A stretch of DNA of 45,888 nt from contig JALHPN010000046.1 in the NCBI GenBank assembly GCA_022842465.1, forward strand, positions 1 through 45,888, read 5' to 3'. Position numbers and translations under genes: made by a program. Source of the stretch: Polyangiaceae bacterium. GTDB lineage: Bacteria; Myxococcota_A; Polyangia; Polyangiales; Polyangiaceae. Under the pieces are notes generated by a model. The model did not search any database. It was not told the origin of the DNA and was given only the letters and a program-made list of their open reading frames with translations. How positions within the stretch are numbered: the first letter of the stretch is position 1; each line of letters opens with the position of its first letter. Positions 15,883 through 24,908 of this stretch are shown piece after piece.

Positions 15883-18033
15883 TCAGAAGAGCGACGTCTG
15901 CGCGCCTGCCACCTTCTCGAACGACGTGCCGAGGAACGGCAGGACGACGTCACACACGGGCGCGAGCTGCTTCGCGACGTAGTCGTCGCCGTACTGCTTC
16001 CGGTGGACGAGCTCCTCGTCGAGTCTCCCCGCGCGGAGCTCACGGACGATCTCGCGGAGCCACTCGTCGAAGGGCGCTCCCGTGAACACGCGCCTCAGTA
16101 GCTCGAGCTGGACGCGCCGCGCGAGCGGGGTCCAGTCGCGGCGCACGGCCTCGAGGCCCCTGACGACGAGCTCGAGCTCACCGCTCGCCCGGCGCACCAT
16201 GCCGGCGTAGCGCTTCTTCGAGCCGCGTTCCGCGCCGCGGACCGTGGGCATGAGGAAGTGGACGTAGTGCGCATCGAAGCGGAGCTCGAGGAAGCTCTCG
16301 AGGCCCAGCTCCGCGCGCACCTCGGCGGCCAGGGCCTCCGTCAGCTCGCTCGCGAGCGCGCGTCCCCTCGCCGCGAGGTCAGCCTCCGTCCCGCCGTCCG
16401 TGGCGACGAAGAGCGAGTCGGTGTCGCCGTAGAGGACGACGTGCGCTCGATCCTCGAAGAACCGCCGCGCACGCGCGATGATCGCGTGACCCCGACGCGT
16501 GATGGATGTCGGCAACCTCGCATCGAAGAAGCGGCAGCCGGGGGTGCCGAGCACGCCGTAGAAGGAGTTCATGAGGATCTTGATCGCGCGCGAGAGCGGC
16601 GCGTTCTCCGTCTCCAGTGCTCGCGTCCGCGCCTCGTGCAGCGACGCGATGATGTCGGGCAGGATCGCGTCGGCGCGCGCGAACGTCGCTCCGTCCTCGC
16701 CCGGGATCGCGTCCTCGCCGGGCTGCGCGAGGCCGAGCGGGTCGATCCCGTACGTCCGGATGATGCTCGGATAGAGGCTCCGGAAATCGAAGGAGAGGAC
16801 GTCACGGTAGAGGCCAGGGACCGACTCGAGGACGTGCCCGCCCGGGCTCGGCGTCACCTCGATGTCCGAGTCCACGTCGCGGGCGACGAAGCCTCGGCGA
16901 TGGAGGCGCGGCAAGTAGAGATGGTCGAACGCCGCGACCGATCCTCCCTGGCGGTCCATCGGCAGGCCCGTGAGCCGCGCCCGCTCCACCGCGAAGGCGA
17001 CGAGGTCGGCGCGCTCGAATACGTCGAGCACGAGGCGACAGTCCTCGAGGTTGTAGGCGGCGAGCTCGAGCGGCGCCTCCGCGTACATCCGGCGGATCTC
17101 GGCGACGGGATCGACGCCGGACGCGATCCTCTTCCCGCGGCCGACGAGCTCCTGCGAGACGTGCTCGAGCGTGAAGCGCTCGAAGGAGTAGGTCGCCGCG
17201 CGTAGGGTCGCGATGCCGTCGAGGACGACGCGACCGGGGACGCGGGCGATCGCGACGCGCCCCGGGCCGGAGGGCGGGAGGACCCGCGCGCGCTCCCCGG
17301 CTCGCCCGAGCAGGAACGGGACCCCGCGCGCTCGGCAGCGCGCTTCCAGCACCGTGAGATCGAACTCGGTGATGTTCCAGCCGCAGAGGACGTCGGGGTC
17401 CAGCGCGGCGATGCGCTCGAACAGACGGCGGAGGAGCGTCGCCTCGTCGGCGACGAACGTGACGACCTCGGTCTCACGCAGACCGTCGCCGACGACGAAG
17501 ACGTGCTCCTCCGCGCGGCTGGCGAGGGCGGCCGAGAGGATCGGACCGTCCAGATCGTCGGTCTCGAGATCGAGCGAGAGCACGGAGAGCCGCGGCGTCG
17601 GGACGTCGGCTGCGCGAACCCGCGGGGAGTCGAAGTGGAGGACGCCGCGTCGCTCCCGGTAGGGGCCCTCGAGCGTCATTCCGGTCGTGACGAAGCGCTC
17701 CATGAGGAAGCGGTCCGCCGGCTTGACGTCGGACTCGAGCGTCTCGTGTCCGGCGGCGCGCAGTCGGTCACGTTCGGCCTGGAGCGCGCGCTGGCCGCGG
17801 AAGTAGAGCGCGTCGACGGGCCGTCCGTCCAAGGTCGCGAGGGGGCGCGCGGCGCGCCTCGCGGCGTTCGCGGGGGCGTCACGGCGGACGAACATGACGG
17901 GCTCCTGGCGCGGCAGCCGAGCGCGCACGACCGCGTCTCCCGAGCGACCCCAGAGCACGATCTCGACGCCGTCGTCCGTGTCACGCCACTCGCGCGCGAG
18001 GAGGAAGGCGGAGACGCGGGGGACGCCCGGCAT
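15883..18033 (-). CDS. polB: DNA polymerase II (family B)
   Basis: 716 aa from ATG 18031-18033, slightly shorter than the E. coli enzyme (783). The 3'-5' exonuclease motifs are intact: LDLETDD (Asp155, Glu157), WNITEFD (Asp225) and YNLEDCRL (Asp331). The polymerase motifs are intact too: DFRSLYPSII (416-425), KILMNSFYGVLG (485-496) and YGDTDS (535-540). The protein ends in QTSLF, a sliding-clamp binding motif like that at the end of E. coli Pol II. The role is replication restart and synthesis at lesions. The frame extends upstream to 18105, but that region looks non-coding. It faces the small coiled-coil gene tail to tail. Confidence 0.95.
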   Translation of the reverse strand: MPGVPRVSAFLLAREWRDTDDGVEIVLWGRSGDAVVRARLPRQEPVMFVRRDAPANAARRAARPLATLDGRPVDALYFRGQRALQAERDRLRAAGHETLESDVKPADRFLMERFVTTGMTLEGPYRERRGVLHFDSPRVRAADVPTPRLSVLSLDLETDDLDGPILSAALASRAEEHVFVVGDGLRETEVVTFVADEATLLRRLFERIAALDPDVLCGWNITEFDLTVLEARCRARGVPFLLGRAGERARVLPPSGPGRVAIARVPGRVVLDGIATLRAATYSFERFTLEHVSQELVGRGKRIASGVDPVAEIRRMYAEAPLELAAYNLEDCRLVLDVFERADLVAFAVERARLTGLPMDRQGGSVAAFDHLYLPRLHRRGFVARDVDSDIEVTPSPGGHVLESVPGLYRDVLSFDFRSLYPSIIRTYGIDPLGLAQPGEDAIPGEDGATFARADAILPDIIASLHEARTRALETENAPLSRAIKILMNSFYGVLGTPGCRFFDARLPTSITRRGHAIIARARRFFEDRAHVVLYGDTDSLFVATDGGTEADLAARGRALASELTEALAAEVRAELGLESFLELRFDAHYVHFLMPTVRGAERGSKKRYAGMVRRASGELELVVRGLEAVRRDWTPLARRVQLELLRRVFTGAPFDEWLREIVRELRAGRLDEELVHRKQYGDDYVAKQLAPVCDVVLPFLGTSFEKVAGAQTSLF

Positions 18034-18260
18034 GGGCGCGAGGCTAGCGCGAGCTCTGCACGCGCGGCGACCCGTGACGACCGGCCGATTGCGTCCCAGG
18101 CGCATCAGGGGGCGCGCCTCGTCTCTCCCGTCGCGGGGGCTTCCGGGCCGACCGGATCACCCCCTGATGGCGGCGCGCCTCGACCGCGCCCGCCGTCCGA
18201 CCTCTTGGCGGAAACTCTCTTCGCGCTCGGGTGATTTTCCGGCCACTCGACCTCTTCGTC

Positions 18261-18285
18261 TGTGTCACACGTGGCCCATGACACA
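18261..18285. promoter_or_regulatory. Inverted repeat upstream of the hybrid kinase gene
   Basis: TGTGTCA and TGACACA are perfect 7-bp arms separated by 11 bp. The first arm is also part of a GTGTCACAC palindrome, and the spacer contains CACGTG. It lies in the 308-base space between polB (minus) and the hybrid kinase (plus), 57 bp before the kinase ATG. The size and symmetry suggest a dimeric regulator site. The binding protein is unknown. I see no gene in the rest of this space. Confidence 0.4.
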
Positions 18286-18341
18286 TCCATGGCGCGCCTC
18301 GACGGAGGAGCGCCGCAAGCGAGAGTGAAGGAGCAATTCAA

Positions 18342-19622
18342 ATGCTGAAGCGGGGGCGGAAGCAGGAGAGGTCGACAGGGGCGCTCGTGAGCGCGAGCGC
18401 GGAGCATCGAGCAGAAGAGCTCGCGGCGTCCCTGCGTGAGAAGGAGCAGCTGCTCGAGCGCGAACGCCGCCTGCGTTCGGAGCTCGAGGCTGCGAGCCGC
18501 GCGCGAGAGAAGGCGCTCGCTCTCCTCGCCCACGATCTCCGCGGTCCTGTCTCCGCCGTGCTCGGCTGGACGGGGCTCCTCCGGAGCGACTGCCTCGACG
18601 CCGCCGCGCGTGAGCGCGCCCTGGCGTCGATCGATCGCTGCGCACGAGCCCAAGGCGAGCTCATCACGAGCCTCCTCGACGTGTCGCGGCTCACGGCGGG
18701 CAGGATGCCGCTCGCCGTCGGCCCGGTCGACCTCGCGGAGCTCGCGCGCTCCTCTGTCGACGAGCTCCTCCCCGCCGCGCGCGCCAAGGGGATCGACCTC
18801 CTCTACGAAGGGGGACATGCGATCGTCGTCGGCGACGCGGCGCGCCTCCGCCAGGTCGTCGCGAACCTCCTCGCCAACGCGGTGAAGTTCACGGGCGACG
18901 GCGGTCGCGTCACGGTGTCGATCTCTGGGACCCCGCGCGGCTTCGCGACGCTCGAGGTGAAGGACACGGGGGTCGGGATCCCCCCCGTCCTCCTTCCGCA
19001 CGTGTTCGAGTGCTTCAGGCAGGGAGGCGCGCCGGGACTACGCCGAGCTGGTCTCGGGCTCGGGCTCTACATCGTGAAGGAGCTCGTCCACATGCACGGC
19101 GGGAGCGTCTCGGCGACGAGCGGCGGGGAAGGGAAGGGCGCCACGTTCGCGGTGAGGTTGCCGGCCGAGGAGGCGCGGCAGGCGAGCGAGGTCCCTCCGG
19201 CGGCGAGCTCCGGTCGGATCCTCATCACCCACGACGAGCTCGCGGGGATGCGCATCCTCCTCGTCGAGGACGAGCCGGACACACGTGACGTCCTCGCCGT
19301 GGCGCTCCGGGCGAACGGCGCGGAGGTCGTGACGACCCACGACGCGAAGAGCGCGCTCGCCGTCTTCCCGGGCGTGGCGCCGGATCTGCTCATCAGCGAC
19401 ATCTCCTTGCCGGAGATGGACGGTCACGAGCTCATGAGGCGCGTTCGCGCGAAGTCGGCCGTGCCCTCGATCGCCGTGTCCGGCTTCGTGACGCCGGACG
19501 ACGAGCGTCGCTCGCACGCGGCCGGCTTCGACGCCCATCTCGCGAAGCCGTTCACCGTGAGGCAGCTCGTGTCCACGGTCTGGACCGTCGCGCACGACCT
19601 CCGCGTCCGCCGTCCGGCGTGA
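18342..19622 (+). CDS. Soluble hybrid histidine kinase (HisKA-HATPase-REC)
   Basis: 426 aa. The start is supported by AAGGAG about eight bases upstream. An N-terminal coiled coil (20-60) takes the place of a sensor domain. H box LLAHDLRGPVSA (His64), N box LLANAVKF (Asn179), G1 KDTGVGIP, G2 GLGLGLYIVKEL. A C-terminal receiver begins at about 303 (MRILLVEDEPDTR) with phospho-acceptor Asp353 in LLISDISLPEMDG and Lys402 in AKPF. No TM, so the input is probably cytoplasmic or through a partner protein. No DNA-binding output gene is adjacent. The stop is four bases from the convergent acidic-protein gene. Confidence 0.92.
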   Translation: MLKRGRKQERSTGALVSASAEHRAEELAASLREKEQLLERERRLRSELEAASRAREKALALLAHDLRGPVSAVLGWTGLLRSDCLDAAARERALASIDRCARAQGELITSLLDVSRLTAGRMPLAVGPVDLAELARSSVDELLPAARAKGIDLLYEGGHAIVVGDAARLRQVVANLLANAVKFTGDGGRVTVSISGTPRGFATLEVKDTGVGIPPVLLPHVFECFRQGGAPGLRRAGLGLGLYIVKELVHMHGGSVSATSGGEGKGATFAVRLPAEEARQASEVPPAASSGRILITHDELAGMRILLVEDEPDTRDVLAVALRANGAEVVTTHDAKSALAVFPGVAPDLLISDISLPEMDGHELMRRVRAKSAVPSIAVSGFVTPDDERRSHAAGFDAHLAKPFTVRQLVSTVWTVAHDLRVRRPA

Positions 19623-19626
19623 GATC

Positions 19627-20655
19627 TCAGAGCTCGAGGACAGCCGTCGCCTCTCCAGCGACGACGGCCTCGTCACGCGCCCGCGCCGCGAGGACGAGCG
19701 CTCCCTTCCCCCGGCCCGTCCGCGTCGCCCGAACGGTCACGAAGAGCGTGTTCCGCTGCTGCGCATCGCCGGCACCGACGAGGCGCTGCATGGTGGAGAA
19801 GAGGTCGCTCATGTCGAACGTGGGAGGCGCGACGTCGACGCGCTCGAGCAGCGCGTCCGGCAGATCCAGCGTGACCTCCCCGGGGGCGCTCGCCCGCGTC
19901 ATGGGCTCGCTCGAGCCCTTCGCGCGGCCGGTCGCCTCGATCTCGCGGATCGCGACGAGGCCGAGAGCGCTCCCGGAGACCTCGAGTCGGAGGCCCTCGA
20001 CGGCTTCCTTTCCTCGCAAGGTCACGGCGAAGGACTGGACCACACCGCCTTCGTCGTCCGGCAGATCGGCGAGCGGAGCGACGTCGAGGTGGGGAGTCGC
20101 CTCCTCGTCCTCGTCCAGCGGGTCGACGAACGAGAGGGTGATGGACTCGTCACTCGGTCCAGTGACGCCGAAGCAGCGGAGGATCCCCGTCGCGAGGTCG
20201 ATGCTCGTCTTCGCGACGATGCCCTCTTCGAGCTCGCGCCGGCCGAGGTCCCCGTCGACGAGGTCGGCGAGGGGGGCGCAGCGCGTGCGTCCGCTCGGGT
20301 CGACCTCGACGTCGAGGACCTCGTCTTCCTCGCCGCCGTCGTAGACGTGGACACGGACCCCGTGTGCCACGACCTCGAGCGCGATCACCTCCGTCTCGCA
20401 CGCGGCGGAGATCTCGCTGCCCCACTCTTCGGGATCCGCGATGTCGAGCGACTCGAGGCCGAACACGGCGACACCGCTCTCGGCGTGGGCGACGAGCACG
20501 CGCGGACCCGTCAGCACGGAGAGCATTGCGAGCGGATTCTGCGCCGTGCCCTCGAGGTCGATCGGCTCGAGACCCTCTTCGTCGGCGAACGCGTTGATCG
20601 CGCTCGCGACGGTCGGTCCGTCTTCGTCACGCACGAGGAGGAACATGAAGCGCAT
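19627..20655 (-). CDS. Acidic soluble protein of unknown function
   Basis: 342 aa. Glu/Asp are much in excess of Lys. There is no signal peptide, TM or recognisable catalytic motif. The N-terminus MRFMFLLVRDEDGPTVASA and several predicted strands suggest a cytoplasmic alpha/beta or all-beta protein. An in-frame ATG at 20646 is an alternative start. Codon third positions are strongly G/C, which supports coding. I do not recognise the family. The 91 bases upstream, before the Rieske gene stop, hold nothing obvious. Confidence 0.6.
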   Translation of the reverse strand: MRFMFLLVRDEDGPTVASAINAFADEEGLEPIDLEGTAQNPLAMLSVLTGPRVLVAHAESGVAVFGLESLDIADPEEWGSEISAACETEVIALEVVAHGVRVHVYDGGEEDEVLDVEVDPSGRTRCAPLADLVDGDLGRRELEEGIVAKTSIDLATGILRCFGVTGPSDESITLSFVDPLDEDEEATPHLDVAPLADLPDDEGGVVQSFAVTLRGKEAVEGLRLEVSGSALGLVAIREIEATGRAKGSSEPMTRASAPGEVTLDLPDALLERVDVAPPTFDMSDLFSTMQRLVGAGDAQQRNTLFVTVRATRTGRGKGALVLAARARDEAVVAGEATAVLEL

Positions 20656-20746
20656 CCTGTCACCACGGGGGCCGGATGTGGAGGTCCTTCACCGAGGACC
20701 GACACGAGGCGGTAGCGATCACCGAGCAGCGTGCCGAGCATTTCCC

Positions 20747-21889
20747 TCAGGGCGTCATGGCCGCGGTCGAGCCGAGAGCCTTCAGGTACCACCGGTCGAA
20801 CGCGGCCGAGAGGCTCTCTCTCCGCGAGTAGGGGCCTGGTTCGTAGCGGCTGGAGGTGATGCCGGCGTGCGTCCGCTCGCAGATACCCCAGTCCTCGCGG
20901 TTCACCTGGTCCCACAACGAGACGGCGTCGTCGGGGTCGGCCCCCTGGCGCGTCGCCGTCTCCGGATGGAAGAGGAACTCGCAGGTGATCTTCGTGCGGT
21001 TCGGCGCGAGCGGCTGGAGCGTGTGGACCATCACGTAGTCGTGATGGAGCGACAGCAGCATGTTCGGGAAGATCGCGTAGTAGTAGACGCGCTGGCGCTC
21101 GGCTGCGTCGAGGTCGCCGACCGGCACCCCGCACGTCTTGCCGCTCCGCGAGAGGCTGCCGCCCTCGTCGGTGATCACCATGAAGCCGCCGAGCACGGGG
21201 CCCTCGACGAGATCGTTCTCACCGCTCGTCGCCGGAGAGAGCTTCACGAGCGCGGGGTGGAGCGGCGCGCAGTGGTAGCACTCCGAGTAGTTCTGGTGGA
21301 GGAGCTTCCAGTTCGCCTTCACGTCGTACTCGACGCGACGCAGCGGGACGAGCGACGGGAGGTTGTACGCGTCGAACTTGCCGACGAGCGGCGCGAGCGC
21401 GCTCGCGAAGGGCTCGGGCTCACGGGCGAGGTTCACGAACACGAACCCTTGCCACGTTTCCAGCGCGCACGGATGGAGCGGGAAGTCGGCCTTGTCGAAG
21501 CCCTCGATCTCCTTCGCGTCGGGGACGGCGACGAGCCGGCCGTCGAGGCCGTACGTCCACGCGTGGTAAGGACACTGGATGAGGGGCCCGAGCTTCCCGG
21601 AGGACGCGTCGCAGAGGCGAGTCCCGCGATGGCGGCACAGGTTGAAGAACGCACGGAGCGTCCCCGCCTGGTCGCGCACGACGAGGATCGACTCCCCGTG
21701 GAGCTCCACCACCCGGAAGTCTCCGGGCTTGCCCACCTCGGCCTCGCGCATGACGAGGAGCCAGGAGCGCCCGAGGACGAGGTCCCACTCCCGCTCGAAG
21801 TGCTCCTCGCTCGTGTACATGGTCTGGGGAAGGGTTCGCTGTCCCTGCGTCGAGACGGCAGCAGTGGGGAGGAACGTGGCCGCGGACAT
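20747..21889 (-). CDS. Rieske-type ring-hydroxylating oxygenase alpha subunit
   Basis: 380 aa from ATG 21887-21889. The [2Fe-2S] ligands are Cys85/His87 (CRHRGTR) and Cys106/His109 (CPYHAW). The mononuclear iron site follows in NYSECYHCAPLHP (His206, His211), with the third ligand probably the Asp of NREDWGICE. The family includes aromatic-ring dioxygenases and choline/carnitine/stachydrine-type monooxygenases. The ECYHC motif and length fit the latter broad group, but the substrate cannot be named. No ferredoxin or reductase gene is adjacent, so electrons must come from another locus. It is divergent from the YdeI-like gene with only 66 bases between. Confidence 0.9.
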   Translation of the reverse strand: MSAATFLPTAAVSTQGQRTLPQTMYTSEEHFEREWDLVLGRSWLLVMREAEVGKPGDFRVVELHGESILVVRDQAGTLRAFFNLCRHRGTRLCDASSGKLGPLIQCPYHAWTYGLDGRLVAVPDAKEIEGFDKADFPLHPCALETWQGFVFVNLAREPEPFASALAPLVGKFDAYNLPSLVPLRRVEYDVKANWKLLHQNYSECYHCAPLHPALVKLSPATSGENDLVEGPVLGGFMVITDEGGSLSRSGKTCGVPVGDLDAAERQRVYYYAIFPNMLLSLHHDYVMVHTLQPLAPNRTKITCEFLFHPETATRQGADPDDAVSLWDQVNREDWGICERTHAGITSSRYEPGPYSRRESLSAAFDRWYLKALGSTAAMTP

Positions 21890-21955
21890 GTCCGGGAAGA
21901 TACCCCCGCAACCGCTCCCGGCGACAGCGCATCTGACGACCGGGGGCTCGTGCCG

Positions 21956-22474
21956 ATGGCGAAGACCAAGCGATCGACCTTCGATCACACCATCGAGGGG
22001 CGCCTCGAGGAGGTCGACTACGGGCGGATGACGTACTGGGTCGTCTTCCTTCCCCCGCGCCTCGAGGCCCAGCGCCCCTTCCTCGAACAGAGGAAGCTAC
22101 GGATGCGAGGCGAGGTCGCCGGCCGAGCAGTCTCGCTCGCGTGGCAGCTCAAGGGTGGGCGCCACTACGTGATGTTCGGCAAGACCCTCGCGAAGGCTCT
22201 CGGCCTCGTGCCCGGGAGCAAGGTGTCGCTGTCGTTCTCGCTCGTCCCGGACGACGAGGTGGACGTGCCCGCGGAGCTGCGCGAGGCGCTCCGTCAGGAG
22301 GCCACGTGGCAGTCCCTCTGGCGCGCGCTCACCCCGGGCAAGCGACGCGGCCTCGCGCACCTCGTCGGGAAGGTGAAGAGCCCCGACCTCCGCGCCCAGC
22401 GCGCCGTGGAGCTGCTCCGGTCGCTCGAGGACGGCGTCGTCCCCGGCCCGCCCCCTCGGCGTCGGTCGGGATGA
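21956..22474 (+). CDS. DUF1905 / YdeI-OmpD-like protein
   Basis: 172 aa. The N-terminal half (TFDHTIEGRLEEVDYGRMTYWVVFLP to VMFGKTLAKALGLVPGSKV) matches the DUF1905 beta-barrel. The C-terminal helical part (ELREALRQEATWQSLWRALTPGKRRGLAHLV) matches the YdeI/OmpD-associated domain, linked in some bacteria to peptide or bacteriocin tolerance. Cytoplasmic by sequence. The ATG at 21956 is chosen because the frame upstream overlaps the Rieske gene in antisense. The stop overlaps the next ATG (ATGA, 22471-22474), so it is coupled to the TVP38 membrane protein. Confidence 0.8.
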   Translation: MAKTKRSTFDHTIEGRLEEVDYGRMTYWVVFLPPRLEAQRPFLEQRKLRMRGEVAGRAVSLAWQLKGGRHYVMFGKTLAKALGLVPGSKVSLSFSLVPDDEVDVPAELREALRQEATWQSLWRALTPGKRRGLAHLVGKVKSPDLRAQRAVELLRSLEDGVVPGPPPRRRSG

Positions 22475-23118
22475 GCGCCCGATCGCAGCGGTTCGCGCTC
22501 GTCGTCCTCGTCGCGGCGCTGATCTTCACCGCGCAGCGGCTCGGCGTCTTCGCGTCGCTCGGCGAGCCCGAGCGGCTCGCGACACGACTCGTCGAGCTCG
22601 GCGCCTGGGGCTACCTCGCGTTCGTCGTCGCGTATGCCGTGCTCCAGCCGTTCGGCGTGCCGGGGACGGTGTTCGTGTTCGCCGCCCCTCTCCTCTGGCC
22701 GTGGCCGGTAGCCTTCGGGCTGTCGATGGTGGGGACGATGGCGGCGAGCGTCGTGGGCTTCTCGTTCGCGCGCTTCGTGGCGAGGGACTGGATCGCGACG
22801 AGGATCCCCGCCCGGTTCGCGCGCTACGAGCAGCGGCTCGCCGAGCGTGGGTTCGCGACGGTCTTCTTCCTCCGCTTCGTCTTCTGGATGCCGCCGATGC
22901 TCCACGCCTTCTTCGGTGTGTCGAAGGTGCGGTTCTGGACGCATTTCTGGGGCTCGCTCGCGGGCTACGTCGTCCCGCTCCTCGCCGTCAGCGTCCTCGG
23001 GGCAAGGGTCTTCGAGCTCGCCCGGCGGGCGTCGGGGACGACGTGGGTGGCGATCGGCGCCGGCATGGTCGCCGTCGCCGTCGCCGCGTGGGTCTGGCGT
23101 TGGCGCCGCGGGCTGTAA
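22471..23118 (+). CDS. TVP38/TMEM64 (DedA-like) membrane protein
   Basis: 215 aa. Five or six TM helices: FALVVLVAALIFTAQ, GYLAFVVAYAVLQPFGVPGTV, WPVAFGLSMVGTMAASVVGF, the RGFATVFFLRFVFWMPPML segment, a SLAGYVVPLLAVSVLG segment and a C-terminal helix. The FGVPGT re-entrant loop, GFSFARFVARD and the FFLRF segment are typical of the VTT/DedA superfamily, which includes lipid scramblases and polyprenyl-phosphate or proton-linked transporters. It starts by a 4-nt overlap with the YdeI-like gene. The role is probably membrane lipid or cation homeostasis. Confidence 0.85.
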   Translation: MSARSQRFALVVLVAALIFTAQRLGVFASLGEPERLATRLVELGAWGYLAFVVAYAVLQPFGVPGTVFVFAAPLLWPWPVAFGLSMVGTMAASVVGFSFARFVARDWIATRIPARFARYEQRLAERGFATVFFLRFVFWMPPMLHAFFGVSKVRFWTHFWGSLAGYVVPLLAVSVLGARVFELARRASGTTWVAIGAGMVAVAVAAWVWRWRRGL

Positions 23119-23147
23119 GACCGCTCCGGCCACGCCGTTTTCGAGGC

Positions 23148-23274
23148 ATGAAGCCCACGATCCTGCTCGCCTTCACCGGCCTCTTTTCCACGATTGCCTG
23201 TCGTCGCGGGCTGCGAGATGGAGGCGTGCGTGATGGTCGAGGTGCACCCGTCGATGGTCAGCTGCACCAAGTGA
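23148..23274 (+). pseudogene. Small lipoprotein gene with an apparent +1 frameshift
   Basis: Frame 1 begins MKPTILLAFTGLFSTIA from ATG 23148 and then turns to Arg-rich non-coding-like sequence. From about 23199 the adjacent frame reads VVAGCEMEACVMVEVHPSM and stops at TGA 23272-23274, with every third codon position G or C. Removing one C at 23197-23198 joins both parts into a 41-residue lipoprotein with an ideal lipobox (VVAGC) and three more Cys-related positions. Either the gene is broken or the base is a sequence error. Without the correction, frame 1 runs to 23312 (54 aa). Function unknown. Confidence 0.5.
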
Positions 23275-23352
23275 CCCGGCAGAGCTCGAGCTCCCGCGTC
23301 CGCGAGGGGTGACGCTGGCGCAAGGAGGTTTCCGCGCGCGAGTCGTGCGAGG

Positions 23353-24111
23353 ATGCAGCCCATGACCCTCGACCCAGACGCCGCGCCGCACGACCTCGGA
23401 CCGCTCCGCGTGCGCGAGCACGTCGTCGGCGGGGCAGGCGATCGTCCCTCGAGCGCGCTCACGATCGTGCTCCTCCACGGCTTCGGCGCGCCGGGCGACG
23501 ACCTCGCCGGGCTCGCGCGACCGCTCGCGTCGCTCGGTCTACCCGCGGGCACACGCCTCGTGTTCCCCGAGGCCCTCCACGACCTCACGTCGATGCGCGG
23601 CTTCGAGCTCTACGGCGGCGCGCGCGCGTGGTGGATGGTGGACTTCGCGCGACGCGCGGAGCTCACCCGCGCGGGGGGCATCGAGGCCGTCATCGCCGAC
23701 GAGCCCGCCGGGATGGACGAAGCGCGGTCCGCCGTCATCGCGATGCTCGACGCGCTCGCCGAGCGAGGAACGCCGCCGTCGCGCGTCGTGCTCGGCGGCT
23801 TCTCCCAGGGCGCGATGCTCGCGGCGGACGTGGCGTTCCGGACGTCACGGCCCTTCGCGGGGCTCGTCCTCCTCTCGGCGGCCTTCGTCGCGGCCGGAGC
23901 GTGGCGGCCGCGGATGGCCGCGCGCTCGGGCACGAAGGTCTTCCAGCGCCACGGGCGCGTCGACGACATCCTCCCGATCCTCGTCGCCCGTCCGCTCTGC
24001 GAGGCCATGCAGCACGCGGGTCTGGACGTGGATTACGACGAGTTCGACGGCGGGCACGGGATCCCGCCCGAGGTCCTCGCGTCGCTCGGCGCGTGGCTCG
24101 CCGCGCGCTAG
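23353..24111 (+). CDS. Phospholipase/carboxylesterase-type alpha/beta hydrolase
   Basis: 252 aa. The oxyanion region is LLHGFGAPGDD (41-50), the nucleophile elbow is GGFSQGAML (Ser151), the acid is in HGRVDDILP (Asp204), and the His is in GGHGIPPE (His235). The order and spacing match the YpfH/phospholipase-carboxylesterase family, which hydrolyses short acyl esters. No signal peptide, so cytoplasmic. ATG 23353 is used. An internal ATG three codons later is possible. It stands alone, with 78 bases before and about 180 after without a clear gene. Confidence 0.85.
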   Translation: MQPMTLDPDAAPHDLGPLRVREHVVGGAGDRPSSALTIVLLHGFGAPGDDLAGLARPLASLGLPAGTRLVFPEALHDLTSMRGFELYGGARAWWMVDFARRAELTRAGGIEAVIADEPAGMDEARSAVIAMLDALAERGTPPSRVVLGGFSQGAMLAADVAFRTSRPFAGLVLLSAAFVAAGAWRPRMAARSGTKVFQRHGRVDDILPILVARPLCEAMQHAGLDVDYDEFDGGHGIPPEVLASLGAWLAAR

Positions 24112-24290
24112 CCGAAGGGCATATGTAGGTGGCCGGAAGCCGTCCGCGGCGCCGCCGTCTCGGGTCGTGATCACGAACCGAGATCTCGCGTCGTCCGATG
24201 CTCACGCGAGGAAGCCATCGCCGGGCGCGCGGGTATGAATCCTCGAGGCCGCTTGGATCGTCGTCGCGAACGGAGGGTCGTCTGGAGCCG

Positions 24291-24902
24291 GTGACGCTCG
24301 CCGCGATCGTCGCTCCGGCGATCGAGCCCCTCTCCCTCGGCAAGATCGGTCATGCGCGGCCGTTCCGCTCCCGGTTTCCGCGGCATCGTCACCACACGCG
24401 CTCGTCCTCCGCGGCGAGCCCCGCGGTCGACACGACGCCCGAGAGCGATCGCTACGACCTCTCCCTACGGCTGGAGGGCGGTTACGAGCTCGGACGCGTC
24501 GACGGCGATGCCACCGGCGGAACGCGCGTCGGGGTCGGGCTCGGCGCCCAGAACGACGAAGGCGGGTGGTGGACGACCTTGCGCGGTCGCTTCTCGAGCC
24601 CGACGGTCGGTGTCCACCTCTGGGACTTCCGCTTCGGCGTCGACGCCGACGTCCTCCGCGAGGGCATCTTCCACGTCGGCGTCGGGCTCGAGCTCGGCGC
24701 GATGGCCCATGACGCTCGTCCGGGCTCGCGGGTGCAGGCGGCGCTCACGCTCGGGCTGGCCGGCCGCGCCGGGATCGACCTCGTGCGGTTCGGCCACCGT
24801 GGCCGGAGCGCCCTGACGATCGACGTTCGACTGGACATGCACGTGCTCACGTCGCCAGGATCGTACGGTTCGCTCGGCCTGCTCGCCGGCGTTCGCTTCT
24901 GA
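24291..24902 (+). CDS. Possible outer-membrane beta-barrel-like protein
   Basis: 203 aa from GTG 24291. The frame is open back to ATG 24198, but codons there have many A/T third positions, so that part looks non-coding. From about residue 55 the sequence alternates polar and hydrophobic residues in strand-like blocks (LSLRLEGGYELG, GGWWTTLRGRF, GVHLWDFRFGVDADVL, IFHVGVGLELGAMA). It ends with LLAGVRF, and a terminal Phe is typical of barrels inserted by the Bam complex. A clean signal peptide is not visible, which leaves export uncertain. It lies six bases before the next gene. Confidence 0.5.
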   Translation: MTLAAIVAPAIEPLSLGKIGHARPFRSRFPRHRHHTRSSSAASPAVDTTPESDRYDLSLRLEGGYELGRVDGDATGGTRVGVGLGAQNDEGGWWTTLRGRFSSPTVGVHLWDFRFGVDADVLREGIFHVGVGLELGAMAHDARPGSRVQAALTLGLAGRAGIDLVRFGHRGRSALTIDVRLDMHVLTSPGSYGSLGLLAGVRF

Positions 24903-24908
24903 GAGATC

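Noticed and set aside
18263..18283. PpsR site before the hybrid kinase gene
   Set aside because: The TGT and ACA are separated by 15 bases instead of 12. Kept only as an unassigned inverted repeat.
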